The notes beneath the pieces were generated by a model. The model was not told the origin of the DNA. It worked only from the letters and a program-made list of their open reading frames with translations, and did no database searches. Below are positions 26,739 through 35,432 of a DNA stretch of 38,480 bases, piece after piece (the stretch's first letter is position 1; each line of letters opens with the position of its first letter). The DNA lies in the NCBI GenBank assembly GCA_902533965.1, contig CACANZ010000008.1:1-38480 (forward strand), given 5' to 3'. Made by a program: the position numbers and the translations under genes. This DNA is from an uncultured Pelagibacteraceae bacterium. Its GTDB lineage: Bacteria > Pseudomonadota > Alphaproteobacteria > Pelagibacterales > AG-422-B15.

Positions 26739-27907
26739 AGAGCTTTATAAAAATCCTCACCTGTGGCGCTTCTAATAAAAAACTGTTTGAGATTTTTAAT
26801 CTTTTCAACTAAACCCAAACCTGTTCGGGCTGTATAATTTACAAAGTTGTTATTACTTGAAAATATATCATCAAGTAAAAAAGTACCAAATGAATAAGCT
26901 GTGTTATCTACTTTTCTTTTCATTTCAAACTCTTCCAAAACCATTTGATCATTCAGCATATAGCCTAAAGATTTATATTTTTTAATCTGGTTAACAAACA
27001 CGGCTATATCTTTGATGCTTAAATTAAGTCCTTGACCAGCAATAGGATGAATATTGTGAGCAATATTACCGAGTAATACTGTATTTTTATATACAAGATT
27101 TTTGGCATAGACAAATTGAAGCTTATGTTTTTCGTTGCTTGTCATCTTAATTGAAGAAACCTGTTCACTCAGATGCTTAGTGATAATTTGCAAAAGCTCT
27201 TCATTATCTTTGTACAATAATTTTGAATCTTTTTTTAATGACCAAACAATAGAAGCTTCATTCTTTGAATAAGGTAATAGCGCTAAAGGTCCATCGGATG
27301 TAAATTTTTGAAATGCACAATTTGCATTTTTAATATCACCCTTAACATTTATAGAGATAGCACTCTTTTCTAAGTCTTTTTTAATAAAATCAATATTTAT
27401 ATAATCAGTAATATTATTTTTTGTTGATGATAATATAAATAAATCAGAGTCTATTTCTTCTTCATTATGAAGTTTAAGTTTAATTCCATCTTTTTTATTT
27501 TCAATCATGGAAGGATAGCTTCCATTAATAATATTTATATTTCTTAACTGGCCCATCTCTTGATCTAAGTATTTTTCTAAGTCTGTATTTTTTACAATTT
27601 TTCCAAGATTTTGCTTTTCTCCATTATTAAACTTAATGGACTGACGTTTATGTGCTCTCAAGCTGTTTAATTCACAGTGTATGGAGTCAATTCCAGGGTG
27701 TTCCTCAAATAGCTTTATGTTTGGGAACATGGAAGAGAGATAATTTAGCGAACCTCTAGATAAGAATGTGACAAGGTTAGTATCAGATATTTCTTGCTTT
27801 TGATCTTTATCTGAAATTAGACACACTGAAAATCCATTTCTGGCTAAAAGGCATGACGTTATTTTAGCTGAAATACCGAACCCAAATATAGCAAATTCAT
27901 ATCTCAT
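26735..27907 (-). CDS. UbiH/COQ6-type FAD-dependent hydroxylase
   Basis: A 390-residue flavin monooxygenase of the ubiquinone-hydroxylase family. The N-terminal Rossmann loop reads AIFGFGISAKITSCLLA, and a long FAD-contact segment near residue 265 reads LLGNIAHNIHPIAGQGLNLSIKD. UbiH/I/F/L/M enzymes hydroxylate the ubiquinone ring. Which position this one modifies cannot be told. The usual GDAAH motif is GNIAH here. It is divergent from ftsK with 106 bases between starts, in which no gene is seen. Confidence 0.85.
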   Translation of the reverse strand: MRYEFAIFGFGISAKITSCLLARNGFSVCLISDKDQKQEISDTNLVTFLSRGSLNYLSSMFPNIKLFEEHPGIDSIHCELNSLRAHKRQSIKFNNGEKQNLGKIVKNTDLEKYLDQEMGQLRNINIINGSYPSMIENKKDGIKLKLHNEEEIDSDLFILSSTKNNITDYINIDFIKKDLEKSAISINVKGDIKNANCAFQKFTSDGPLALLPYSKNEASIVWSLKKDSKLLYKDNEELLQIITKHLSEQVSSIKMTSNEKHKLQFVYAKNLVYKNTVLLGNIAHNIHPIAGQGLNLSIKDIAVFVNQIKKYKSLGYMLNDQMVLEEFEMKRKVDNTAYSFGTFLLDDIFSSNNNFVNYTARTGLGLVEKIKNLKQFFIRSATGEDFYKAL

Positions 27908-28013
27908 TTATTATTTGAATAATTTTGTCAGTTAATTGTCTAAGAAACTATATAATAACAAGATGAATCAAATACTAATAGAATCTCAACATTTTTATTT
28001 TATTTTTTAAATA

Positions 28014-30290
28014 ATGAAGCTTTTACCTGACTCTATTAAACTTTTTTTATTCAATCGGTTACTTGAAATAAGCGGTGTTGCGTCAATATTATTAAGCGCA
28101 TTTATACTCATATCAATAGTAAGTTATTCAAGTTTTGACCCTAGTATTTTAAATTTAAACAACTATGAAGTAAAAAATATCGGTGGATATATTGGAGCAA
28201 ACATATCCGAAGTACTGATACAATTTTTTGGATATAGCAGCTTTCTCATTAGCATTGTACTGACCAGCTGGGCGTACAAACTTTTTTTTTCTAAAAACTT
28301 AGAACTGTTTGCACTAAATTTTTTATTATTACCAATCTCAGTTTATTTACTTGCTCTCTTTTTTGAAGCGGTAAGCATACCAATATCAAATGGATTTATT
28401 GCGACCCAATCACTGATGTTTGTCAATGAAACTAATTTACTGACTAGCGTTTATTTGAATTATTTATTCATCACAATTATTTTTATTTTTTTTCTAACAT
28501 CATTTTACTTCACAATGGGCTTAAATTTAGATGAATGGAACAGGTGTTTAAAAGTTGTGCCTCAATTAATAAAAGTCTTAGTTTTTTATTTTAAAAAAAA
28601 TGCTAGCTTAGTTTATGCAAATCTCTTTAATAATCCAGTTCAAAAAATTTCATCTGAAAGCACTTTAAGCGGTAAAAGCCTTGAACCTAAAATTGATTTC
28701 GAATCATTAAAAAATGAACCGGTTTCAACTTATGGTAATGAAGTGACTCATAATGAAACAGTGAATCAGCAAGACGAAATAGTCTTTGATGTAGAATCAT
28801 ATAAAGCGCCAGATATAAATTTTTTATCCAAACCCGAAATAAATCAAGATAATGCCATTAATCATGATGAGCTTAAAATAAATGCTGAAAAGCTAAAAAA
28901 TGTTTTGACTGATTTTAAGGTTGAGGGTGAAATTATTGCAGTTTCTCCTGGTCCAATAGTCACCATGTATGAACTACAACCTGCACCAGGAATTAAGGCC
29001 TCAAAAATAATTTCATTATCGGATGATATAGCAAGAAATATGAGTGCGATGTCAGCCCGTGTTGCAATCATTCCAGGCAAAAATGTTATTGGGATTGAAA
29101 TACCGAATACAATAAAGAATCCTGTTTATCTGAGTGAGCTTTTTAAAAATGAACAATTTGTAAATAATGAAAAAAATTTAATTTTAGCTCTCGGTAAAGA
29201 TATAAGTGGCAATGCTAAGTTCGCTAATTTAGAAAATATGCCTCACCTTCTTATTGCCGGGACAACAGGATCCGGTAAATCTGTGGGAATAAATGTAATG
29301 ATTACTTCAATCCTTTACAAACATTCTCCTGAGGACTGCAAATTCATATTAATTGATCCAAAGATGCTTGAATTGTCAGTGTATGAGGGCGTTCCTCATC
29401 TAATTACTCCGGTTGTAACTGATCCAAAAAAAGCAATTGTTGCACTTAAATGGGTCGTTAGAGAAATGGAGTCTCGATACAAAAAAATGTCCTTGTTAGG
29501 TGTTAGAAATATTGAAAACTATAATCAGAGAATGGCTGAAGCTATCAAAAAGTCGGAAAAGATAGTGAGATCAATCCCATCTGGAATAAACCCGGAAACT
29601 GGACAACCAACAACTACACAAATTGAAATCGAAAATAAAAAAATGCCTTTCATTGTTGTTGTTGTTGATGAAATGGCCGACTTGATGATGGTTGCAGGAA
29701 AGGAAATTGAACACGCAATTCAAAGATTATCACAAATGGCAAGAGCAGCGGGCATTCATTTAATTATGGCTACTCAAAGACCGAGTGTTGATGTGATTAC
29801 AGGAACTATTAAGGCTAATTTTCCAAGCAGAATTAGTTTTCAAGTAAGCTCGAAGTTTGATAGTCGTACCATTCTCGGTGATGAGGGAGCTGAGAGACTG
29901 TTAGGCAAAGGCGATATGTTAATGATGACTGCTGGGGGAATTACATCAAGAATACATGGTCCGTTTATATCAGATCAAGAGATAGAGAATATTGTTCATG
30001 CGCTTCAAAAACAAGGTAATCCTGAGTACGATGAAGAAATATTAAAAGAAGAAGAAATTGAAAATGATCTTGGAATAGTCTCTGAAGGTGATCACGATAA
30101 TCTACTTCAGGACTCTCTGGATATTATAAAAAAAGAAGGTAAAGCATCGACGAGCCTTTTACAGAGAAAACTACAAATTGGATATAATCGTGCAGCAAGA
30201 ATAATGGATCAACTTGAAGAAAGTGGATATATAAGTGCTGCAAATCATGTAGGTAAGAGGGAAATTAATTTTGATAAATTTAATTCCTGA
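28014..30290 (+). CDS. ftsK: DNA translocase FtsK
   Basis: A 758-residue chromosome-segregation motor. Four membrane helices occupy about residues 20-185. A linker to about 280 is short, with Asn/Glu-rich sequence. The RecA-like motor has Walker A GTTGSGKSVGIN (about 416) and Walker B FIVVVVDEMADLMM (about 545); MARAAGIHLIMATQRPSVDVITG follows. The gamma winged helix near the end (STSLLQRKLQIGYNRAARIMDQ) reads KOPS/dif orientation sequences. FtsK also couples division to XerCD resolution. The stop overlaps the lolA start (TGATG). There is no clear ribosome site. Confidence 0.97.
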   Translation: MKLLPDSIKLFLFNRLLEISGVASILLSAFILISIVSYSSFDPSILNLNNYEVKNIGGYIGANISEVLIQFFGYSSFLISIVLTSWAYKLFFSKNLELFALNFLLLPISVYLLALFFEAVSIPISNGFIATQSLMFVNETNLLTSVYLNYLFITIIFIFFLTSFYFTMGLNLDEWNRCLKVVPQLIKVLVFYFKKNASLVYANLFNNPVQKISSESTLSGKSLEPKIDFESLKNEPVSTYGNEVTHNETVNQQDEIVFDVESYKAPDINFLSKPEINQDNAINHDELKINAEKLKNVLTDFKVEGEIIAVSPGPIVTMYELQPAPGIKASKIISLSDDIARNMSAMSARVAIIPGKNVIGIEIPNTIKNPVYLSELFKNEQFVNNEKNLILALGKDISGNAKFANLENMPHLLIAGTTGSGKSVGINVMITSILYKHSPEDCKFILIDPKMLELSVYEGVPHLITPVVTDPKKAIVALKWVVREMESRYKKMSLLGVRNIENYNQRMAEAIKKSEKIVRSIPSGINPETGQPTTTQIEIENKKMPFIVVVVDEMADLMMVAGKEIEHAIQRLSQMARAAGIHLIMATQRPSVDVITGTIKANFPSRISFQVSSKFDSRTILGDEGAERLLGKGDMLMMTAGGITSRIHGPFISDQEIENIVHALQKQGNPEYDEEILKEEEIENDLGIVSEGDHDNLLQDSLDIIKKEGKASTSLLQRKLQIGYNRAARIMDQLEESGYISAANHVGKREINFDKFNS

Positions 30291-30859
30291 TGAAGTCATT
30301 TATTTTACCCATCTTCCTATTTTTTTTTGTTGTCAATAATTCTTCATCTAATTCAATTATTACAAGCATAGAATCTAATTGGAATGAAATAAAATCAATG
30401 TCGGGTCAATTTGAACAAATTGATCAAGAGGGAAATATTTTTAACGGACAATTTTTTTTTTTAAAGCCTTTTAAATCAAAGTTTATGTATGATGGTAGAG
30501 AAGAAGACATCATCACGAATAAAAGTTTGATGGTTGTGGTGGATAAGGAGAGTTATAAAATTGATAGTTTCCCTATTGGTGACAATATTTTAAAAAAACT
30601 TTTATCAGAAAATGTCCTAATAGAGAACGAATTCGATATCATATCGCTGACGGATGAAAATAATTTTTATCATCTGTTGCTTAAAGTTAAAGATGACAAG
30701 TCTGATAATCAAATCAAATTTGTATTTGATCAACAGTCTTTAGATCTCAAAAAATGGGAAATTTATGATGAATTTGACAATAAGACTGTTTTTAAGTTTA
30801 CAAAAATAAAAAAAAATATATTTATAAGCCAGAATTTATTCGTGGTTAAATATAATTAA
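30290..30859 (+). CDS. lolA: Outer-membrane lipoprotein carrier protein LolA
   Basis: A 189-residue periplasmic LolA-type chaperone that carries lipoproteins from LolCDE to the outer membrane. The signal peptide is about 1-20 (hydrophobic FILPIFLFFFVV). The mature start ESNWNEIKSMSGQFEQIDQEG and the GQFFFLKPFKSKFMYDG segment match the alphaproteobacterial LolA family; strands then build the half-barrel. It is co-transcribed with ftsK through a 1-base overlap, the standard arrangement. No LolB is seen here, in keeping with this class. Confidence 0.88.
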   Translation: MKSFILPIFLFFFVVNNSSSNSIITSIESNWNEIKSMSGQFEQIDQEGNIFNGQFFFLKPFKSKFMYDGREEDIITNKSLMVVVDKESYKIDSFPIGDNILKKLLSENVLIENEFDIISLTDENNFYHLLLKVKDDKSDNQIKFVFDQQSLDLKKWEIYDEFDNKTVFKFTKIKKNIFISQNLFVVKYN

Positions 30860-30894
30860 GCCACAGGCAGGTTTTATAAAATATTTCATTAGCA

Positions 30895-32253
30895 ATGACG
30901 GTTAGTTCAAACAATGAACTCAAGCAGTGGCTTGAGTCAAACAAAATATCTGAGGTGGAATGTATTTTTCCTGATATGGCTGGATCATCAAAGGGAAAAA
31001 TTCTTCCGGTTCAAAGATTTTTAAAATCTATAGAAGATCAAAGTCTCAAGCTCGCTGACTCAGTTTTTGGTCAAACAGTCTCTGGTAAATGGGTATATGA
31101 GAGCGAAGTGATAGATTACGTCGAGGAAGATTTATTTATGTCTCCAGACCTTTCAACTTTGAGAAAAATTCCTTGGAACAAAGAACCAACAGCACAAATT
31201 ATTTGCGATCTTAAATATGGCACCGGAGAAGCATCAGAAATCGCACCGCGCCAGGTTTTAATCAATATTATTGAATTATTAAAAGAAGAAAATTTAAAAG
31301 CTATTGTTGCACCTGAATTAGAATTTTATCTATGTGAGCAAAATCTTGATCCTGATTTACCTCTAAAAACACCAGTTGGAAAATCTGGTCGAAGAGAAAC
31401 TGGCAGCCGTGTTTTTGGAATAGATGCTGTCAATGAGTTTGATGCTTTAACAGATGATATTTACGATTACTGTGAACTGATGGAGATAGGAGTGGATACA
31501 CTTGTGCATGAATCTGGTCCTTCTCAAATCGAAATAAATCTAAATCATGGTGACCCTTTGGCGCTTGCAGACCAAGCATTCATGTTTAAAAGAGCAGTAA
31601 GACAAGTCGCGTTAAAGCACGGCATACATGCAACGTTTATGGCAAAGCCGTATCAGGGTCAGCCTGGAAGCTCAATGCACATTCACCAAAATCTGGTTTC
31701 AACTAAGACAAACAAAAATCTTTTTAGTGATCAAGAAGGAAATAATTCAAAAGAATTTTTATATTATATAGGAGGTCTTCAAACATATCTACCAGATGCA
31801 ATGCTCTTATTTGCACCATATGTTAATTCATACAGACGGTTTGTCATTGATGCCTCAGCTCCAATTAATACTCACTGGGGTATCGAAAATAGAACTGTTG
31901 CCTTCAGGGTTCCAACATCATCACCTGAATCAAGAAGAATAGAAAATAGAATACCTGGAGCGGACACAAATCCATATCTTGCTCTTGCAGCATCACTTGC
32001 GTGCGGATATCTCGGATTAAAGGAAAAATTAGAGCCAGAAAAACCAACTGCAGGCGACGCATTTGAAAGACGGCATAATATTCCTAAATATCTTCCTGAT
32101 GCATTAAAAAGATTAAAAGTGAGTAATGAGTTGTCTGAAACGTTGGGTAAAGAATTTGTTACTCTTTTTACAGAAATTAAGCAAACAGAACATGACGCTT
32201 ATCAAAATGTTATCAGTGCATGGGAGAGAGAGCATTTATTGCTCAATGTTTAA
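30895..32253 (+). CDS. Glutamine synthetase family protein (PuuA-like)
   Basis: A 452-residue GS-fold ligase. The N-terminal beta-Grasp has VECIFPDMAGSSKGKILP. The catalytic half has ESGPSQIEINL, FMAKPYQGQPGSSMHIHQNL, the NRTVAFRVP arginine segment, and ESRRIENRIPGADTNPYLAL. The wording matches gamma-glutamylpolyamine synthetases (PuuA/GlnA3) better than nitrogen-assimilation GlnA. No adenylylation loop is recognisable. The likely role is ligation of glutamate to an amine such as putrescine, but the substrate is not proven. It follows lolA by 35 bases and ends one base from the winged-helix gene on the other strand. Confidence 0.87.
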   Translation: MTVSSNNELKQWLESNKISEVECIFPDMAGSSKGKILPVQRFLKSIEDQSLKLADSVFGQTVSGKWVYESEVIDYVEEDLFMSPDLSTLRKIPWNKEPTAQIICDLKYGTGEASEIAPRQVLINIIELLKEENLKAIVAPELEFYLCEQNLDPDLPLKTPVGKSGRRETGSRVFGIDAVNEFDALTDDIYDYCELMEIGVDTLVHESGPSQIEINLNHGDPLALADQAFMFKRAVRQVALKHGIHATFMAKPYQGQPGSSMHIHQNLVSTKTNKNLFSDQEGNNSKEFLYYIGGLQTYLPDAMLLFAPYVNSYRRFVIDASAPINTHWGIENRTVAFRVPTSSPESRRIENRIPGADTNPYLALAASLACGYLGLKEKLEPEKPTAGDAFERRHNIPKYLPDALKRLKVSNELSETLGKEFVTLFTEIKQTEHDAYQNVISAWEREHLLLNV

Positions 32254-32254
32254 T

Positions 32255-32914
32255 TTACAATATCTTTTTATTTAAAAAGTAGCCTTTGTTATCTTCGAAA
32301 ACAATCAGATCTTTAAGTAAAAGGTTTTTCTCAATTTTTTTTCTTAAGGAATATATGTGGGTTTCAAGGGTATGCGTATCTATATCCTCATTATAACTCC
32401 ACACTTTCTTTAGTAGGTTTTTTTTAGAAATATGAGTATCAGTATTATCTAAGAAGATCTGGAGAATTTGAGACTCTTTTTCTGTAAATCTTAAATAAAG
32501 ATTATGATTAGATAGAGTTCTCATACTTGGATCATACGTGAATCTATTAAATTTTAGTTTTCGTGCAATTTGAGAATTGATTTGATTTAAGCTATTAGAA
32601 ACTCTTTGATATAGATCTCTAAGTTGTATCGGTATGCTTAACAAAACGATTTTCCTGTTTAGTTCGTCTATTTCTATCGCATCGCTATTACAATTAATTA
32701 TAAAAATTGTATCAAATTTAATTGTATCGGACAATTCATTCACTGCAAATTCATTGTCTGTAATTAAAATATCTTTATTATTTTTTTTTAGGTCATTCTT
32801 GTTGGTAAGTTGAAATTCTAAATTGCCATAAATATTGTTGAACTCAATTATTTCAGAGATAATAAGCCTTAATTTATCATTTCCAAGTGTGATTGGGATT
32901 ATTCTTTTTTCCAT
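32255..32914 (-). CDS. Winged-helix response-regulator-like protein with degenerate receiver
   Basis: A 219-residue protein. The C-terminal part (about 125-219) is an OmpR/PhoB-type winged helix: LRFTEKESQILQIFL, HISKKNLLKKVW, HTLETHIYSLRKKIE, then the wing KGYFLNKKIL. The N-terminal 115 residues look like a receiver but are decayed. The acidic pair near residue 10 is absent, and the Lys expected before Pro95 is Ile94. The motif ILITD53 may retain the phospho-Asp position. It is therefore probably a phosphorylation-independent DNA-binding protein. It is divergent from the L,D-transpeptidase gene with only 7 bases between start codons. Its target may be that gene, which is inference. Confidence 0.82.
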   Translation of the reverse strand: MEKRIIPITLGNDKLRLIISEIIEFNNIYGNLEFQLTNKNDLKKNNKDILITDNEFAVNELSDTIKFDTIFIINCNSDAIEIDELNRKIVLLSIPIQLRDLYQRVSNSLNQINSQIARKLKFNRFTYDPSMRTLSNHNLYLRFTEKESQILQIFLDNTDTHISKKNLLKKVWSYNEDIDTHTLETHIYSLRKKIEKNLLLKDLIVFEDNKGYFLNKKIL

Positions 32915-32921
32915 TGTTTAT

Positions 32922-33434
32922 ATGATTATAATACAGATTGTGAATTTACTAGTACAAAATAATTATCTCCATTCTGATCTAGGTCGATTTGCTTGTGCTA
33001 TAGGCCGTGCAGGTTTAACAACAAGTAAAATTGAAGGTGACCATAAAACACCTATTGGTCAATTTAAATTTAATAAAATTTATTATAGAAAAGATAAGTT
33101 GGGTGAAATGATTTTCCAAATACCTTTTGCGATCATTGAAAAAAATGATGGTTGGTGTGACGATCCGAAAAGTAGATTATACAATCAACATATTCAATTT
33201 CCTTTTGATGCAAGTGCTGAGAGGTTATTTAGAGATGATGATCTTTATGATCTGCTATTTGTAATTAATCATAACACTGACCCCATTGTACCGGGTAAAG
33301 GAAGCGCAATATTTTTACATATTAGTAAACCAAATTTTGAAGGAACAGAAGGATGTATCGCAATAGAAAAAGAAAACATTATTAAATTAGCAATGAAAAT
33401 AGACTCAGCGTCGAAGCTGATTATAAAAAATTAA
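32922..33434 (+). CDS. L,D-transpeptidase catalytic (YkuD) domain protein
   Basis: A 170-residue YkuD-type protein. The catalytic region has His133 in FLHIS and Cys145 in GTEGCIAI, matching the alphaproteobacterial variant of the H-x-S/T-x-G-C motif. HKTPIGQF near residue 41 is also standard. The family makes 3-3 peptidoglycan crosslinks or anchors lipoproteins. I chose the ATG at 32922; an earlier frame start (32835) would read inside the divergent gene, and a GTG at 32940 is possible. No convincing signal peptide is visible, so export is uncertain. The stop shares TTAA with the yggS stop. Confidence 0.88.
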   Translation: MIIIQIVNLLVQNNYLHSDLGRFACAIGRAGLTTSKIEGDHKTPIGQFKFNKIYYRKDKLGEMIFQIPFAIIEKNDGWCDDPKSRLYNQHIQFPFDASAERLFRDDDLYDLLFVINHNTDPIVPGKGSAIFLHISKPNFEGTEGCIAIEKENIIKLAMKIDSASKLIIKN

Positions 33435-34084
33435 GTTCGCTCACCAAAAATATGAGTACCAATTCTTATATGAGTAGCACCGCACTCTAAGGCAACTTGA
33501 TAATCTCCTGACATACCCATACTTAAATAATTTAAATTAAATTTTTTTGCTAAAACTGCCAACTTTGAAAAATGTTTTCTAGGCTCTTCATTAATCGGAG
33601 GTAGGCACATTAATCCGACAATGTTAAGATCATAATTAGATTTACAATCAGAAATAAATTTATCTGCCTCATCAAATAAAACCCCTGATTTCTGGGATTC
33701 GTTTCCAGTATTAATTTGTATGAAATATTTTCGTTTTATATCACCTGATGATTCAAGCTCAGCAAATTTCTTAACTATTTTTTTTCGGTCAATAGAATGA
33801 ATAACGTCACAATGCTTGTGAATTTGCTCAACTTTTCTACTTTGAATACTGCCAATAAAATGTAAATCAATATTTGAATTAAGTTTTTTTAAATCGGGCC
33901 ACTTGTTTTCAATTTCCTGTATTTGGTTTTCTCCGAATGATAGATGACCCTGATCGATTACCTTCTGGATTTCTAGAACTGACTTTTTTTTACTAACAGC
34001 TATTAATTCAACATCTTGAAGATCTCTATTAGTACTTTGTATAGACTCTTCTAAGCTGTTTAAAAAATTTTTATATTTACTCAT
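33431..34084 (-). CDS. yggS: YggS family pyridoxal phosphate homeostasis protein
   Basis: A 217-residue PLP-binding protein. The PLP lysine is in LIAVSKKKS (about 30-35). FGENQIQEIENKW, LHFIGSIQSRKVEQI, QINTGNESQKSG, GLMCLPPI, and LSMGMSGDYQVALECGATHIRIGTHIFG are all diagnostic. It buffers PLP and has no known catalytic reaction. The ATG follows the T-run of the porin terminator, so it likely depends on read-through or a very short leader. Its end overlaps the L,D-transpeptidase gene by 4 bases. Confidence 0.95.
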   Translation of the reverse strand: MSKYKNFLNSLEESIQSTNRDLQDVELIAVSKKKSVLEIQKVIDQGHLSFGENQIQEIENKWPDLKKLNSNIDLHFIGSIQSRKVEQIHKHCDVIHSIDRKKIVKKFAELESSGDIKRKYFIQINTGNESQKSGVLFDEADKFISDCKSNYDLNIVGLMCLPPINEEPRKHFSKLAVLAKKFNLNYLSMGMSGDYQVALECGATHIRIGTHIFGERT

Positions 34085-34119
34085 AAAAAAATGCCCTACA
34101 AATTAATGTAGGGCATTTT
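34085..34119 (-). terminator. Intrinsic terminator of the porin gene
   Basis: A perfect 10-bp stem (ATGCCCTACA at 34091-34100 with TGTAGGGCAT at 34107-34116) is extended by AAA/TTT and has a 6-base loop. On the minus strand it is followed by a run of seven T. It starts about 27 bases after the porin stop and ends at the yggS start codon. Confidence 0.9.
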
Positions 34120-34145
34120 AAATTAAAAACTAATAATCTAAATTA

Positions 34146-35201
34146 TTAGAATCCAACTACGTAGTTAAATGTCCACGTGTCAGTATCACTAGCTGTTCCA
34201 CCAGCAACATCTGTTTCAAGATAATCAATACCGAAAGAAGCGGCACCCATTCCTTTATTAACAGATACTCTCATGTAATCAGTATCAGTAGTGAAGTCTC
34301 TATCAGCGAACTGAACACCTACGTCCATTCCAGCTACAGATGTACCAACACCCATGTGAGTTTCTTCAGAACCGTCATCAGAGTCATAAACAGCATAACC
34401 TAAGTTAAGACCAGCTATTGAATAACCAACAGTTAAGAAGTTTGGATCCTTATCGGTAGTAGTGCCTTTGTAGTCAATACTTGATACACCAGCAGCGATT
34501 GATGCGCCCATGATTGACGCTTTAGCTGCATAAGACATTGTAGACTCATAACCTTCAGTTGAGTCTGAACCAGTCAATCTAGTGTAACCAGCGTTGTATT
34601 GTGTTGCACAATCCATACCTGCCGAAATTGGAAGGATGTTACCAGTACCTTGCGGTATACCTGGAGTTGATCCATCTTCACCACTACTAATACAAGTACC
34701 AACAGTACCTGCAGTACTTGCTGTTTCCATACCTCTAGTTACTTTAAATGATACTCCACCCAATGAGTTTGAGTATGCAATTGAGTTACCAGAAACGCCG
34801 TCACCATCGTCATAAACTCCAGCTCCGCCGCCTTTACCACTAAATGCAACGTTCCAGCAATTTACAAGTGAGAAACATGCTGGGTTTGAGTCCATGCTGT
34901 CCACAGCAGAGTCTTGACCGATACCTAGACCGATTGTTCCCATACCTGTGTCGAAGTTAACGTCAGTTTTGATTCCAGCAGCAGTAACAGACATTGTAAG
35001 TCCAACGCCCATACCGTTATCCATAGAATCACTGTACGATACATAAATTGAGTTAGTAGAGAATGTAGAAGCTATTCCTCCACCATCATTGTCTGATACC
35101 GTACCAGCGAAATAACCGTTTATAGCCATTTCAGCATGAGCTGCACCAGCAGCCATAACTGAAGCTAAAGCGGTTGCTCCGATTAGTTTTGATCTATTCA
35201 T
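34146..35201 (-). CDS. Major outer-membrane porin (alphaproteobacterial porin family)
   Basis: A 351-residue precursor. The signal peptide MNRSKLIGATALASVMAAG ends AAHA. The mature part begins EMAINGYFAG and ends FNYVVGF, with the C-terminal Phe expected of a BAM substrate. Alternating strands rich in Gly, Ser, Thr and Asp, as in general diffusion porins, fill the length. The ATG at 35201 is favoured by the ribosome site AAAGGAAA and the clean signal peptide; frames from 35252 add 17 extra residues. Four cysteines sit in external-looking loops (SNPACF, VNCWN, GTCISS, GMDCA). It has its own terminator and a 200-base upstream region with an inverted repeat. Confidence 0.87.
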   Translation of the reverse strand: MNRSKLIGATALASVMAAGAAHAEMAINGYFAGTVSDNDGGGIASTFSTNSIYVSYSDSMDNGMGVGLTMSVTAAGIKTDVNFDTGMGTIGLGIGQDSAVDSMDSNPACFSLVNCWNVAFSGKGGGAGVYDDGDGVSGNSIAYSNSLGGVSFKVTRGMETASTAGTVGTCISSGEDGSTPGIPQGTGNILPISAGMDCATQYNAGYTRLTGSDSTEGYESTMSYAAKASIMGASIAAGVSSIDYKGTTTDKDPNFLTVGYSIAGLNLGYAVYDSDDGSEETHMGVGTSVAGMDVGVQFADRDFTTDTDYMRVSVNKGMGAASFGIDYLETDVAGGTASDTDTWTFNYVVGF

Positions 35202-35293
35202 AAAATTTCCTTTCATATGATAGTTGATCATAGTTAAATTTAACTGACTCATCTTTTATCAAAAATAGTCAGCTTTATTAAAGATAATTTCAG

Positions 35294-35327
35294 AAATATC
35301 ACATTTTTATGTTCATATGTGATATTT
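35294..35327. promoter_or_regulatory. 11-bp perfect inverted repeat upstream of the porin gene
   Basis: The arms AAATATCACAT (35294-35304) and ATGTGATATTT (35317-35327) are perfect complements with a 12-base spacer, about 93-126 bases before the porin start. The spacing of about two helical turns between arms suits a dimeric activator or repressor. A second, weaker pair CTGACT/AGTCAG is at 35244-35249 and 35267-35272. Nothing else is seen between the porin and the DUF3576 gene. Confidence 0.5.
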
Positions 35328-35432
35328 ATGCAACACTCAAATTTTGTTTAAAAAATAAGAAAAATGGATTAAATCAACTTTATAGTTTAAATATATGATT
35401 TGGAACGTAACACTCTAATTCGATTAAAAATA

